The notes under the pieces are model-generated. The model saw nothing but the letters and a program-made list of their open reading frames with translations. It had not been told where the DNA came from and ran no database searches. Positions 49,701-57,460 of a stretch of DNA of 64,000 bases are shown here, piece after piece (the first letter of the stretch is position 1; every line of letters starts with the position of its first letter). A program made the translations under genes and the position numbers. The stretch is from Diphasiastrum complanatum (Eukaryota; Streptophyta; Lycopodiopsida; Lycopodiales; Lycopodiaceae): the NCBI GenBank assembly GCA_029204225.1, contig CM055111.1, forward strand, positions 20,461,003 to 20,525,002, written 5' to 3'.

Positions 49701-52700
49701 TCTTGAAGAAGCAGCCCAACAAGTTCATCAAAGGAGAGTTGTTGTCCCCTAAGAGAGATACTCAAAGATGAAACAAATGGAAGATAAGATGAAGGTAATG
49801 AGTTGAGAGTAATGGAAACAAATTGAGCATCCTCTACCTCCAACAAGAATTCAGCTTGTAGTAGATAGGAAAGAGAGCCTTTCCACAACCAAATCTACTC
49901 AAAAATTTGCAACAAACAAAGAGCTGAAAGTAGGAGCACAAGATGTCTTTCAATCTGCAACCAAAGTGCCCAAAGGATAATGGATAGATGGTTGTCTTTC
50001 TGCACAAAAAAACCAGCTTCTTGAAAATTAGATTAGCTTCGATTGAAGCCTACACCGAAACCCAATTAGGAAGCCAAATAGTGTGATCAACGCACACTCC
50101 AATAGGGTTGTTGAAAGCGCCCTACTACTTGCTGAGAATCTGCAAATTTCCAGCCACAAGTTGACCTAACCCTGAATAGGGTTTGCTGAATTTTGGGCAC
50201 CCTCCCACACAAATGCAAACCTGAAAACAAAAACAGCAAGATAAGGAGACACCACAACCAAAAATCAATAGCAGATTTTTGGGCGCCCTCCTCCAAACAA
50301 AACTTGCTGAAAACTGGTTGCATAGAAATCAGATTTGAGATTCTGATTTTTGGGTGCCAAAAATTGCTCCTCCAAGATCTCTGATGGCCACCCTCCTACA
50401 ACCTGAAAAGAGACAAAAAAGCTGATCCAAACTCCATTTGAAAAGATCAGCAAGATGCTGAAATTTCACAACAAAAAGCAGAGAAGCTCCTCTTCTGGTA
50501 CGGCGCCAACAAACAAGCTTGCTGCAGATCCGGTAGCTCTGATACCATGTAGGAAAGCAAGAGTCAAGTCACCAAGATCTAGTTATCAATCAATCTCCAC
50601 AAGAAACAAGAGAGAAGAGGCTGGGCGCCCAACTCTAAGAGAGAGAGAGAGAGAAAACAGCAACAAGAGCAATGGAGAGCAATGCTTAGCCAAACTGTAA
50701 AGATGGAGTACACAATGAGCATCTAAGTACTCTACCTGGATATGGCCAAATGCCACCAAACCCTAAGGTTAACCACTTACTAAATGTAGGGCACCCCCAA
50801 AAGTCAAGATAGGGCCCCTAAACAAAACTAGACCCCTAAGGACCCACAAGTCAGTACATGACCAAAATTGGGTCCAACTGAACTTAAGACAAACTTAAGA
50901 TGGCCTAAATAACTAAATACCCATGGTTACACAATTTTCGACCTTTTGGGTCAAAGTAACCTATGGATTAACTTTAGCATGGTCATTTATCTCTAACAAC
51001 TCCGATCACATTCCGAGGCTGAAAATTGGACAGAATATTACCATTTGTAGGGTGTTTGCAACAGCCCTATCCGTGTGTGTATTATTCACACTTTTTGGCA
51101 AGAAAGAAAGGTTCCGGAAAAAGCTTTATTGGAGGCTAACCTAATTTCTTTGCTTGCTGGTTTTTTGAGTTCGTAACGCAATTTCAGGCTGAAATTTTCA
51201 GCATACAAGGCTTGTAGGAGGGCGAGTTCCTACATCCATCTAATGTGTGGTTTCAACACATTTCGGTGCTGATAATGATCCAATATGATACATGAAAGAG
51301 CTGAAGTTTCATACAGGTTTGTGTCTCCTCACATCTGTTCCATTAGTCCTAGATCCTTTTACACATTAAAAGGACTGGATCTCAATAATACAGCTCATGA
51401 GGCTCATATACCAATTTAGTCCTATAGTATATGCAGTAAATTGTGATTTGTGAGTATGTTTGAAGTAACTGCAACTGCAATAAATGAGACATGGTGTGGC
51501 GTGCATTGTACTTAATAACTGTGACTTATTGCAGGATCGTGATAGCATATGAACCGTTGAAGTGGTGCTCAGTTGGCAACTGCTGTGAATTCATGATATT
51601 GATAGGACATGGATATGAAGGTCAGATCTCCAAAAGAAACGAACTTGGACAAGCACAAAATTCACAAAAGCTTATAGATAATCAACACTGTAGATGCTAC
51701 AACTCGATGCAAAAACCAACTGTTCCAGGTATCCTGTTCATATAGGAAGTAGTCATATATTCATACAGTTGAACTATACAATGCACATGCCTTTGCAGAG
51801 GGATAACTTCATGGCTTAGCTTATGTCTAGCATTTTAACGACATATCTTAACGGGGAGAAAACATGAAGAAATTTGCACCTGTAAATCACCATAACAGCG
51901 CTCGTTAAGAGCAGGATCTGCATACACAGGCACCATTTCACATGATGCATGCTCCAAAGCTCTAGCAGCTGCATCACGCAATCGTAATCGATTTTCATCA
52001 CCGGTCTTGCCTTTTCCATAGTACCCTCCTCTAACCAACACGGGAACTCGCTTGAATTTGCTCTGCTTTTAAACAGAAGAATAATATAAACCCAGCCTCT
52101 AACCAGTACCCTGTCACACATAAGAAAGATAATCTGTTTTGGAAAATGGCACTAGCCATTATGCTAAGAGCTAAACTATTTGCAGGGTTATAGAACAAGC
52201 TTTTGTATACGTAGACGTGTGCATAGACGTGTGCAATGGGGATTAGCCTTGAGAAACTATTCTCCAGAAGAAACAGATCAAAGAAAAGACCTGTGTCATA
52301 GCAATCAACGCAGTTTGCTTTGAGCGGACAAGTCGGCTGGTGAATATGATGTCAAAATCAATGGCACTTACAGCCTTTCCTCCCTCTAATGCCTCCATCA
52401 CCCCCTTCTCTGTAAGAGGAATATCTACATCTCTGCAACCAGAAATTAACTAAGACCAAGAAATGGGTGATAGTGATAACTCTGACAGCAGACTGAAATG
52501 CTGCCATTCAAAGAATCTAAATGAAATGAACTCCAATCGGCTGTTTGTTTGGAGCACACCTTATTACAAGGTGTCAACAAATGAGTCATCCCAGCAAAGG
52601 CCACTAACTATAATGCCCAGAAGAGGAAGTGATATACCCTGTAAAAAGCTTGAGGTCATTCCACATGCTCTCTCCTGTACATAAGGAGAATAGAATATAA

Positions 52701-55700
52701 TTAATTATCAATCAAGTTTTAGAGGATGAGAAGAGTAAAATTTTGGATGAAACACTCATTGAAATGAAGCATGTTTGGCATTATCAAAGTTTTTCATATA
52801 GCAACCTCAAAGGGTTAAGGAAAAGAGATAGAATTACAATCTAAGTAAAGAGATTTTTCAACTGAGTATATGGTGACTCCCGAGTTAAGATCAATAGCTA
52901 GCTGGTTTATGATGACAGATTACCACCAGATCATGGCAGTTAAGAGAAAATTATCTGGGTGGACCAAACAAGGTATCTCTGATGAAATCCGTAACAAAGT
53001 ACATTTGCAAAGACTCCTGGCAAATCACCATCATCAACTGAGAATCAAAGTGACTAAGATGAATGCACTTGCTTTAATTTGAATAATACATTGAGTTATT
53101 TTTGGAGTCCCTCCATTTGCAGAGCCAATGCCCAAGCTAGCATATCTGATAATAGATTTGGTCTCTTTTCCACTAAAGAAGAGAAGCTAAGTAACTATTG
53201 AAAAACATAGCGTCCTTTTGAATGGGAATTCAAAGACCACTTAGCTAGATTAAGGCCAGCAGCTCACTCATATCTTAGTAAAATTTGAAAGGATAATGCA
53301 GTTACTGTTTTTGCACAAAGGTTTGTATTGCAATCATTGTTGTGTGTTCTTTTGAATCGAGCCTTGAAAAGCCGGAAACATCCAGAATACTTTCACAACA
53401 TTGACCTTAACGTCCATTTTACTCAGAAATAAATCAAGATGATCCTGTGCAAGCTTCACAAGCTAATGATGATGTTGATCATGGTGCATCATCATCGGAT
53501 GGATCGATGACAAACGATACAACTTCTCGATCTCACTCATTGTCACCATCGCCATTAGCTTTTAAAGATCAGCTTAGTAATGATGAAGCTGTAGGAGATA
53601 TGTGGGTAGAATTAGAGATAGACTCATTTGGCGGATTTGTCGCATGATGATGCAGCAAATGATAACGATGGACCACCAAACGAATAAGTAAGACAGTACA
53701 ATGTATTTCAACTCATTATAATATTAATCATATTGCTCACAGATGTGATTACACTTTGTTAATTGACTAGTTGATATCAAACATGAAGTCGATGCATGTG
53801 AGTACACGATTTGTGGTCATCATTTTTTTGTGATACATAAATTTCTTTATTCCCTTGTGCATATGGCAACCAATGTTGATATAAAATGGAATTCAATGGT
53901 TGATAGGTAACAAATTCCAAAAGTGAGATCCATCTACATTCTATTTTATATCGTGGTTTATATCAAGGGGCCTTTTTTTTCATCAGTCTTGGTATTACCC
54001 TCAGTTAGCAGAAAGTCCTGGAATGCCTCTTGCCACCTTGACCCTCTTTATATGCCTCTCTATAACTCTCTCTATAAATGTTTCAAAAACAAGTTCAAAT
54101 TTGGTAGACTTATACCGAGAACGAGCACTGGACCTAAGGCTCAAGCATTCTGCTCCCCCCATGACTCATTTTAAAAAGTATCTTTCAAAAAAATGCTCAA
54201 AAAAATATTGGAAATCGTTATGCATCAGAAGAATGCTCAGGACGAATAGGGCACTGGTTTGAAAAGGTTTTGTAAGCATTACAAGATGTTTGATGAGTAT
54301 GTGATCATATGTACCGAGCCTATGACTGCAAACAAACTCGTGGACCGTTGTTCTCCTTGCCACAAACACGGCCTCTCCATCTCATTTCTGTTTGTATACT
54401 TTAATGTTTGTAAAATGCTCTAAATCTTCACCGATGCAAAAAGAAAAAATTTCATACCCTACCTACTCTTTGTCACTAGCCCAAACATAGCTTTCTCTTT
54501 TTCTATGTGTTTTTGTTGTTGGAGTACATCACACTTCGAATCAATTGTTCTCGCCTTAACATCCCATTTTTAGAATGCAATCAGTGAGTCTATCTATCTA
54601 TGTATCTCCTTGAAAAGCTAAAACTAGTAGCAGAAATGCGGGACCTCCTTTTCAGTCCACAATTGGATACTCACATCAAACCAAGCTCTGCTATATAATA
54701 ATAGCCTCTCTGTTGTGATCCTCCTAATCTCCTATAAGTAGCTCTTGTCAAAAAAGTCATGTATGCAACCTTGGAAAAGCATAGGAATTACAAATTACAC
54801 CCCTGTGCTATATGCAAACTCAAGAAGCCGTACAAGGGATGGCACTGAATTTAAGTAGATTCTAAATCAATCAAAAAAAAGTTCGAGCACAATGGTCACA
54901 AGTTTGTAAACAAGTCAACCTTTAAAAGAGAATCTCTTGTCAAAATGTAATGCAGTAACAGGTATTGACCAACAAGACTTAACAGGCAAGTATTAATAGA
55001 AGTTTTCCAAACAAAAATGTACAATCATTTTGTCCAATTGACAGCTAACAATAAAGTGATCCTGCTTCATTCAAGGAGGCACTACAATTAAATACTGAGG
55101 CTCGAGTCCAGTAAGCATGACCTAAAATTGCACTAACAAAACTTCCCTACCAATTCTTAGAAATTTGATGTTATAAAATGTAATTATTTTGGTGGAAATA
55201 AAAAAATTTGGTACCTCTAATCATTATATGCTGAACTGTATGCCAAAATAATCCATATTTACTAACAACCCAAATGACTTCTTCTAGCATGCCAACCTCG
55301 AGCATGATACTCACCATGTGTTGGAAGGTTAAAGTAATAGTACTCATAACGGCCAACAACTGCAAAGATTTATTTTTATCCTCAGAAAATGCCCCAACAT
55401 CCTAACCTCTAGACTTTATTTGGAACTCACATTTTTTCCCTTGCATACTTCTGAGAGTTTTGGTGTACCCTGTTTTGCCAGTTCCAGAACATCATTCAGG
55501 AATGTATTCTGTTCGAGAACAAGAAAATTAAAAAAGGGAGCAAACAATAACAGCCTATTAAGGCTTTAAAAACAATTACTGTGTTTGCACCTAGCAATCA
55601 CTACTCACATCGGTTCCATGTGAGTCTTAACCACATAAAGGGGAATCATAACCCATGGTACAGCATGGCTAACTTCAGTTAACCAAGGACTTGGCATTCC

Positions 55701-56886
55701 TCCCTTACAACATTTTGTCCTCAGAATGTAAAGTTAGAAAAGTTCTTCTTCAGACTAGTCTCCCATTCCAAGAGTCCTCATTTTCAAAGTGACCTTTATA
55801 TCGAACCAAGCACTTAGTAATAACAGGATTTCTTTACCGGACTCCTTTGGCATCAAGTACCTTTTTGGGTTCCAAAGGATCAGGCTCATACTCCAATTGC
55901 AGACAATATATAGTGTTCTCCTATACACACCTTAAATCCTTCGAGATTCTCAGATAAACCCAATCACTCACCTACAAGATTTCTTTAAATTACACAATGC
56001 TTGTCCCGATCTTGGGCACTCTGGACATTTTGTCGTATCAATTGTACATTTCTCGCATTTCGTGCAGGAGATTGACTACTTTTTGAACTTTGATCGTTTT
56101 GTTTTTACCGCAATGGGTGATGTTGGTTACCATCTGTACGTAAGCATAAACGGGCTAAAACCAGCTACTGCCCATACTATTATAATAAGCAAACTCAATC
56201 AAAGGAATGTACCTTTTCCACTAAGATTGCTTCAAGGGCACATATGCTCTAAGCATTTGCTCCATGGCTTGTCATCCGATTATGGATGATCAGAAGAAGG
56301 AGCTTTTGTTGAAGTAATATCAAATTTGGACCATTTGGAATCAAGAGCCAACCTTGATCAAACATTCAGCTTCATATAAAGTGAATTGGGAGTGGGTATG
56401 AGAAGATTCATAGGATTTCGTCCTCTATAATTCATCTCTTCCACCAATTATTGCAAAATTGTTTATTTTTTCCAAGCTGATTTGAGCTGAAATTTACCCC
56501 CTTTTTCACAAATTGTGTAACTGCTTACTGCGACAAACAAAACAAAAGGCTCGCCACTATCAGACCTGAAAAGTAAGCTGGACATAAATACAGAGCCTGA
56601 ATTCTTTGGTCATCGGGGACTGTAACGCATAAAAAAGATATAAAAATCGTGTCGTAACATCGATCAAGCTGCAAAGGTTGCATGTGAATGTCCTACCGTG
56701 TCGCATAAGAACAAGGTGAGATTGAGTTTTCTGTAAGGGCATCAATAAAGAAGACGAGGTCGAAGGACCGTTCATCGAAGCTGAGCAGCAGAACGGCCTC
56801 TCTGCATCGCAGTTGAGAGGGAGCACAGTATTAGGCCAGGAAACCACCGCCGATCCAAACATCGCCTTCATTTGCTCTAACAACAT
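27747..56886 (-). CDS. PGM: 2,3-bisphosphoglycerate-dependent phosphoglycerate mutase, seven exons
   Basis: Exons in transcript order: 56886-56697, 52674-52638, 52432-52291, 52062-51880, 36579-36478, 28561-28406 and 27905-27747. They join to 969 nt (322 residues plus stop) with GT-AG borders and matching phases throughout. Residues 1 to about 55 are an extension, Ser-rich near its end, that may be a plastid transit peptide. The catalytic core starts LVLMRHGES with the phospho-acceptor His63. The domain continues with FTGDVDIPLTEKG (74-86), IFTSRLVRSKQTA (106-118), LNERCYGDLQ with the acid/base Glu177 (175-184), KKWRRSHDTRPP (about 203-214) and the second active-site His247 in VVAHGNVLR. This set identifies a dPGM (histidine phosphatase superfamily), which interconverts 3- and 2-phosphoglycerate. 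The segment between residues 124 and 170 is the kind of insertion seen in plant members. No stop or frameshift interrupts it, so it is probably functional despite 28 kb of intron. Plastid location is inferred. Confidence 0.93.
28562..30212. other. Mutase intron 5, right-hand 1.65 kb, no element recognised
   Basis: A 99-codon plus-strand frame at 29079-29378 (with LGVQSGDITEYSRLC) has no family I recognise. The stretch at 30003-30060 resembles part of the tandem unit at 35621-35979, so an old LTR fragment is likely there. Confidence 0.45.
30213..30930 (+). pseudogene. Ty3/gypsy gag-protease relic
   Basis: The frame 30213-30569 carries a gag capsid-type start (GNQLRNWLHKMETYLSL) and continues with WVTFTNALRQ. 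After stops and frame breaks, the segment IPIEHYDIILSANWFVTLGD at 30808-30867 matches the region after the aspartic protease in chromovirus-type polyproteins (pattern YD-ILG-DWL). Reverse transcriptase is missing. It lies in mutase intron 5. Confidence 0.65.
31000..31740 (-). mobile_element. Copia leader and LTR relic
   Basis: In parts this is similar to 49860-51000: the start CAGCTTGTAGTAGATAGGAA, the leader motif GCGCCCTCCTACAA (31257 and 31335) and the LTR block with ATGGTTACACAA and GACCTTTTGGGTCAAAG (31693-31733 versus 50923-50963). It is therefore a decayed member of the copia family that is better preserved at 49489-51234. Confidence 0.7.
31763..31781 (+). repeat. Short (CT)n tract
   Basis: This is a CT dinucleotide run right after the copia LTR relic. 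Confidence 0.9.
32130..33165 (+). pseudogene. Ty1/copia gag-protease relic with primer-binding site
   Basis: TGGTATCAGAGC at 32130-32141 is a plant tRNA-iMet primer-binding site, so a 5' LTR should end at 32129. Its start is not resolved, but it lies after about 31790. The gag ATG at 32216 gives MDASSSNPIEKLDGDNYRLW, then FKMRVILQAKELWEVVEG, the UBN2-type gag of plant copia elements. Stops and frameshifts follow from 32475. Near 33049 the frame shows DSWYLDSGASQ, the protease active-site Asp-Ser-Gly. Integrase and reverse transcriptase are absent. It lies within mutase intron 5. Confidence 0.82.
33166..33589. other. Intronic sequence, no gene recognised
   Basis: No domain or terminal repeat could be supported. 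Confidence 0.4.
33590..34445 (-). pseudogene. Ty3/gypsy RNase H relic
   Basis: The minus frame 34338-34129 reads YGNKFMVNSDHQPLKYF, then FDFEVRYIKGTTNRVADALS, which is the C-terminal half of a gypsy RNase H up to the boundary with integrase. A block of about 145 bp containing TGAGTTTTAGG, TTCCATGAGGGCC and GTCGAGGTAGGCCT occurs at 33591-33735 and again at 34293-34440, so the relic contains an internal duplication or two overlapping insertions. Confidence 0.75.
34446..35620. other. Intronic sequence, no gene recognised
   Basis: This is A-rich on plus with scattered short frames and no recognised domain. Confidence 0.45.
35621..35979 (-). repeat. 184-bp tandem duplication with LTR-like start
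   Basis: GAAAGTGCTCTTATACC begins copies at 35621 and 35805. The second copy lacks about 9 bp. GCTCTTATACCA is one change from the complement of the tRNA-Met primer site, so the unit probably comes from the leader/LTR junction of a minus-strand copia element. Confidence 0.8.
36580..38334. other. Mutase intron 4, right of exon 5: no gene, one repeat cluster
   Basis: A 76-codon frame at 36951-37181 has no recognised family. The hairpin cluster at 37663-37855 is annotated separately. A (GT)n tract at 38317-38334 marks the 5' end of the LINE copy that follows. Confidence 0.5.
37663..37855. repeat. Three direct repeats ending in a 36-bp-arm hairpin
   Basis: Units beginning GCCTCCAAA and containing GCATGCCGACGTGC lie at 37663, 37723 and 37777. 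The third pairs with an inverted fourth copy (arms 37777-37812 and 37820-37855, loop CGGGCCA). This could be the subterminal region of a DNA transposon. Confidence 0.8.
38335..40530 (+). mobile_element. LINE, 5'-truncated, with (CT)n tail
   Basis: This non-LTR retrotransposon copy starts inside the reverse transcriptase next to a (GT)n tract. Across frame breaks it shows LGQAGFRTGYSTIDQIF, then VGVKQGCPLSPTLFALYIDD and ILLYANDIVML (38796-38828; the catalytic YxDD has become YAND), and KWGLTVNISKTKVMVFNT. The zinc-finger tail CQLCSMQEVEDESQF sits near 39776-39820. The 3' untranslated part holds two ~34-bp repeats (GGTTAAGCTCTTGCAT), an AATAAA at 40491 and a (CT)17 tract at 40497-40530. The frameshifts and the altered active site make it inactive. 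The lineage (jockey/CR1/RTE-like) is not resolved. Confidence 0.85.
40497..40530 (+). repeat. (CT)n tail of the first LINE copy
   Basis: This CT tract directly follows the AATAAA signal, where a poly(A) tail would be expected. Confidence 0.9.
40531..40718 (+). mobile_element. LINE 3'-end fragment with (CT)n tail
   Basis: The unit ends GACGTTAATAAAG followed by CT repeats at 40668-40718. It parallels the end of the preceding copy (GACATTAATAAACT plus CT). Confidence 0.6.
40735..41093 (+). mobile_element. LINE 3'-end fragment, third copy
   Basis: The frame carries the C-terminal zinc-finger region (MCSLSEVKFKKHFLFVCPIY, then YEIKGMYHYLFRDAP) that follows the reverse transcriptase in the other copies. 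It ends in a CT tract at 41072-41093. Confidence 0.7.
41300..43803 (+). mobile_element. LINE with longer 5' part and YVDD reverse transcriptase, broken
   Basis: Upstream of 42170 the linker between endonuclease and reverse transcriptase is readable in fragments (EKQSLFLVQTIHTAASIAF near 41540; NDLIEKAITRLHSHKAKDLE near 41977; LIHPIHKGGDP near 42138). The reverse transcriptase follows: IGQAGFRPGYTTSDHIF, FVDFRKAFDSVPRHL, then IGVKQGCPLSPTLFGLYIDE and LLYVDDVVLL with catalytic YVDD at 42695-42706. A frameshift near 42780 and a stop at 43136 interrupt it. The tail ends in the zinc finger CSMCSMHEIEDESHF (about 43684-43730). The sequence stops at about 43803, directly against a minus-strand copia fragment, without the 3' tail seen in the other copies. 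Confidence 0.87.
43806..44443 (-). pseudogene. Copia protease and GAG-pre-integrase segment
   Basis: The frame keeps WVIDSDAIRHITSRKEAF, the copia protease active site in which the usual DSG has become DSD. Next come NVLYVPGIKKNLLSVSTML and the pre-integrase domain ELWHARFGYLNFASLKKL. The open frame extends to 43775, past the junction, so its last ~10 residues come from neighbouring LINE sequence. Upstream it continues in frame past 44443 to the insertion point at 44498. Confidence 0.85.
44499..45705 (+). repeat. 5' LTR of the LARD-like element
   Basis: It opens with a perfect 7-bp inverted repeat (TTGTAAA 44501-44507, TTTACAA 44514-44520). It contains AATAAA at 44992 and two head-to-tail 38-bp units with GCCAGCGGTATG (45130 and 45163). 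Three spaced repeats with GTTGGTTAAG(T/G)(T/C)TGAT lie near 45394, 45466 and 45580. The short frames inside it recur in the other LTR and are not genes. Confidence 0.92.
45708..45720 (+). promoter_or_regulatory. Primer-binding site, tRNA-iMet type
   Basis: TGGTATCAGAGCC lies 2 bp after the LTR end. Confidence 0.93.
45796..46181 (+). repeat. Series of five stem-loop motifs in the leader
   Basis: The pattern GTGCT-N(12-15)-AGCAC occurs at 45796-45817, 45871-45894, 45952-45976 and 46159-46181. A one-mismatch version (TGCT/AGCA core) lies at 46043-46068. The surroundings are conserved too: CAA(A/G)GTGCTGC before and AAGCACGG after. Spacing is 75, 81, about 91 and 116 bp. The position just after the primer site suggests a role in RNA packaging or dimerisation, but that is inference. 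Confidence 0.85.
46182..46469. other. Interior of the LARD-like element, non-coding
   Basis: No motif or frame is supported here. Confidence 0.6.
46470..46960 (+). repeat. 252-bp tandem duplication in the LARD interior
   Basis: CGGATTTGCAGTTCAAGTA starts copies at 46470 and 46722. The copies are highly similar, and the second lacks a few bases near 46891. Confidence 0.93.
47345..47720 (+). repeat. Diverged ~185-bp tandem repeat in the LARD interior
   Basis: The block with GT(A/G)AGGCA(G/A)CTGA, GATAGTTCG and TTCAAAGAG(A)GCTACTT occurs at about 47349-47500 and again at about 47536-47706. Confidence 0.65.
47721..48278. other. LARD interior upstream of the polypurine tract, non-coding
   Basis: This is A/G-rich with no supported frame. 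Confidence 0.6.
48279..48292 (+). promoter_or_regulatory. Polypurine tract of the LARD-like element
   Basis: AAAGGTGGGGTGGA directly precedes the 3' LTR. It would prime plus-strand synthesis. Confidence 0.85.
48293..49483 (+). repeat. 3' LTR of the LARD-like element
   Basis: This matches 44499-45705. Differences include a 12-bp insertion near 48331, the loss of about 20 bp near 48408 and a 7-bp gap near 49064. Confidence 0.92.
49489..49890 (-). pseudogene. Copia gag C-terminal half with CCHC knuckle
   Basis: On minus, a UBN2-type gag stretch (VSITLNSLPSSYLPFVSSL, then LSFDELVGLLLQEDQTR) leads through a basic linker to the knuckle CHYCKRYGHFIKDCKKK at about 49534-49488. This is an intact CX2CX4HX4C. 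One frame change separates the two parts. The reading frame would continue at 44493 if the inserted LARD element were absent. The N-terminal half of gag, beyond 49860, is replaced by leader-like sequence. Confidence 0.83.
49891..50535 (-). repeat. Copia leader with repeated TTGTAGGAGGGCGC motif
   Basis: In transcript sense the motif and close variants lie at 50401-50387, 50296-50283, 50211-50197 and 50130-50117, 80-105 bp apart. The same motif occurs in the related relics at 31257, 31335 and 36084. Confidence 0.75.
50536..50547 (-). promoter_or_regulatory. Primer-binding site, tRNA-iMet type (minus strand)
   Basis: The reverse complement reads TGGTATCAGAGC, directly next to the LTR edge at 50548. 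Confidence 0.93.
50548..51234 (-). repeat. 5' LTR of the copia element
   Basis: On plus it runs from TGTAGGAA to TTCCTACA, so the two ends form an 8-bp inverted repeat. A GA tract lies at 50638-50653. Confidence 0.85.
51235..51879. other. Mutase intron 4, next to exon 4, no gene
   Basis: This is ordinary intronic sequence between the copia LTR and exon 4. The 84-codon frame at 51491-51745 has no recognised family. Confidence 0.5.
52675..53430. other. Mutase intron 1, left part, nothing recognised
   Basis: There are only short frames, with no mobile-element signature. Confidence 0.5.
53430..54240 (+). mobile_element. CACTA relic: C-terminal block and right terminus
   Basis: The frame 53447-53647 carries the Ser-rich and acidic block (SLSPSPLAFKDQLSNDEAVG, then MWVELEIDSFG) also present at 24880-25110. 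Downstream, 53820-54080 is the reverse complement of 17275-17600. The last recognisable terminal motif, AAATGCTCAAAAAAATATTGG near 54191-54211, corresponds to the inverted CCAGCG...GAGCG of the 17190 end. The extreme CACTA end is lost. It lies inside mutase intron 1. Confidence 0.7.
54241..55430. other. Mutase intron 1, middle part, nothing recognised
   Basis: This is AT-rich with no supported gene. Confidence 0.5.
55431..55508 (-). other. Possible cryptic or alternative exon in mutase intron 1
   Basis: A 78-nt stretch is bordered by an acceptor (CTCGAACAG) and a strong donor (GTGAGT) on minus. It is fully open in one frame (NTFLNDVLELAKQG...). In the phase left by exon 1 it would meet a TGA after five codons, so it cannot be a normal coding exon of the mutase. 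Confidence 0.3.
55509..56696. other. Mutase intron 1, right part, nothing recognised
   Basis: A 75-codon plus frame at 56062-56289 has no recognised family. Confidence 0.5.
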
Positions 56887-57460
56887 CTTTATCTCACTTG
56901 CTCTTACAAGACCTTCATCACATAGGCTCTTCCAAAATCTTCATTCATCTCATTTGCCCTTGCAAACTCGTTTTGTCTTCCGAAGCCCCGAAAGCAATGA
57001 AAGAATTTGAGGCTGAAAGCCAGAACACTAAGCTCCTGCTGAAGATCGATCAAGAATCAAACTAAAATGAGGATCATCATCATCATCTGATCAGGAAACC
57101 GGCAAAGTATTTTGAAGATGGATGAACGCAATCGATATGAGAAGAGATTTGGTGATATTAGCTCGTAGTTCTGGGCAATTGCGAGAGAAGCTGCTCTGCC
57201 ATCGCCATGGATAGATAAGCTCGGATGGATTATGATATAGCGCCTTGTTGAAGAGCGAGGATGGACCGTTTCGGTATCCGTTTCCCCGAAACCGGAGAAA
57301 CGTCTCTCGAAACGTTCTCAAGCCAGAGCCCTGGCAACGGCAGTAGCAACTTGCAAAGTGAGACCTATATAGCTATTGGTCTTTGGTTTTTTGGCCCTGC
57401 ACTTGGGATGAGGTACTTTTTGGCACGGCCTCGGCATTTGCCATTTAGCTAGCTAGTTCT
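56887..57460 (-). promoter_or_regulatory. Upstream flank of the mutase gene
   Basis: The 5' UTR and promoter should lie here by position. The stretch next to the ATG has repeated AAGAGCAA(A/G)TGAGAT-type words (56872-56965). GTTTCCCCGAAACCGGAGAAACG-type inverted motifs occur near 57280-57305. No clear TATA box could be assigned. Confidence 0.4.

Larger units (their letters stand above)
43804..51234 (-). mobile_element. Ty1/copia element, 3'-truncated, interrupted by another LTR element
   Basis: Reading leftwards: 5' LTR (51234-50548), tRNA-iMet primer site (50547-50536), leader (50535 to about 49890), gag with zinc knuckle (about 49890-49489), a 4985-bp inserted element (49483-44499), then the gag end, protease and pre-integrase domain (44493-43806). 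Integrase core, reverse transcriptase, RNase H and the 3' LTR are missing at the junction with the LINE at 43803. It is not active. Confidence 0.87.

Noticed and set aside
55431-55508. Constitutive coding exon of the mutase
   Set aside because: Exon 1 and exon 2 join directly to give RHGES, and adding this piece would create an early stop. Kept only as a possible cryptic exon.
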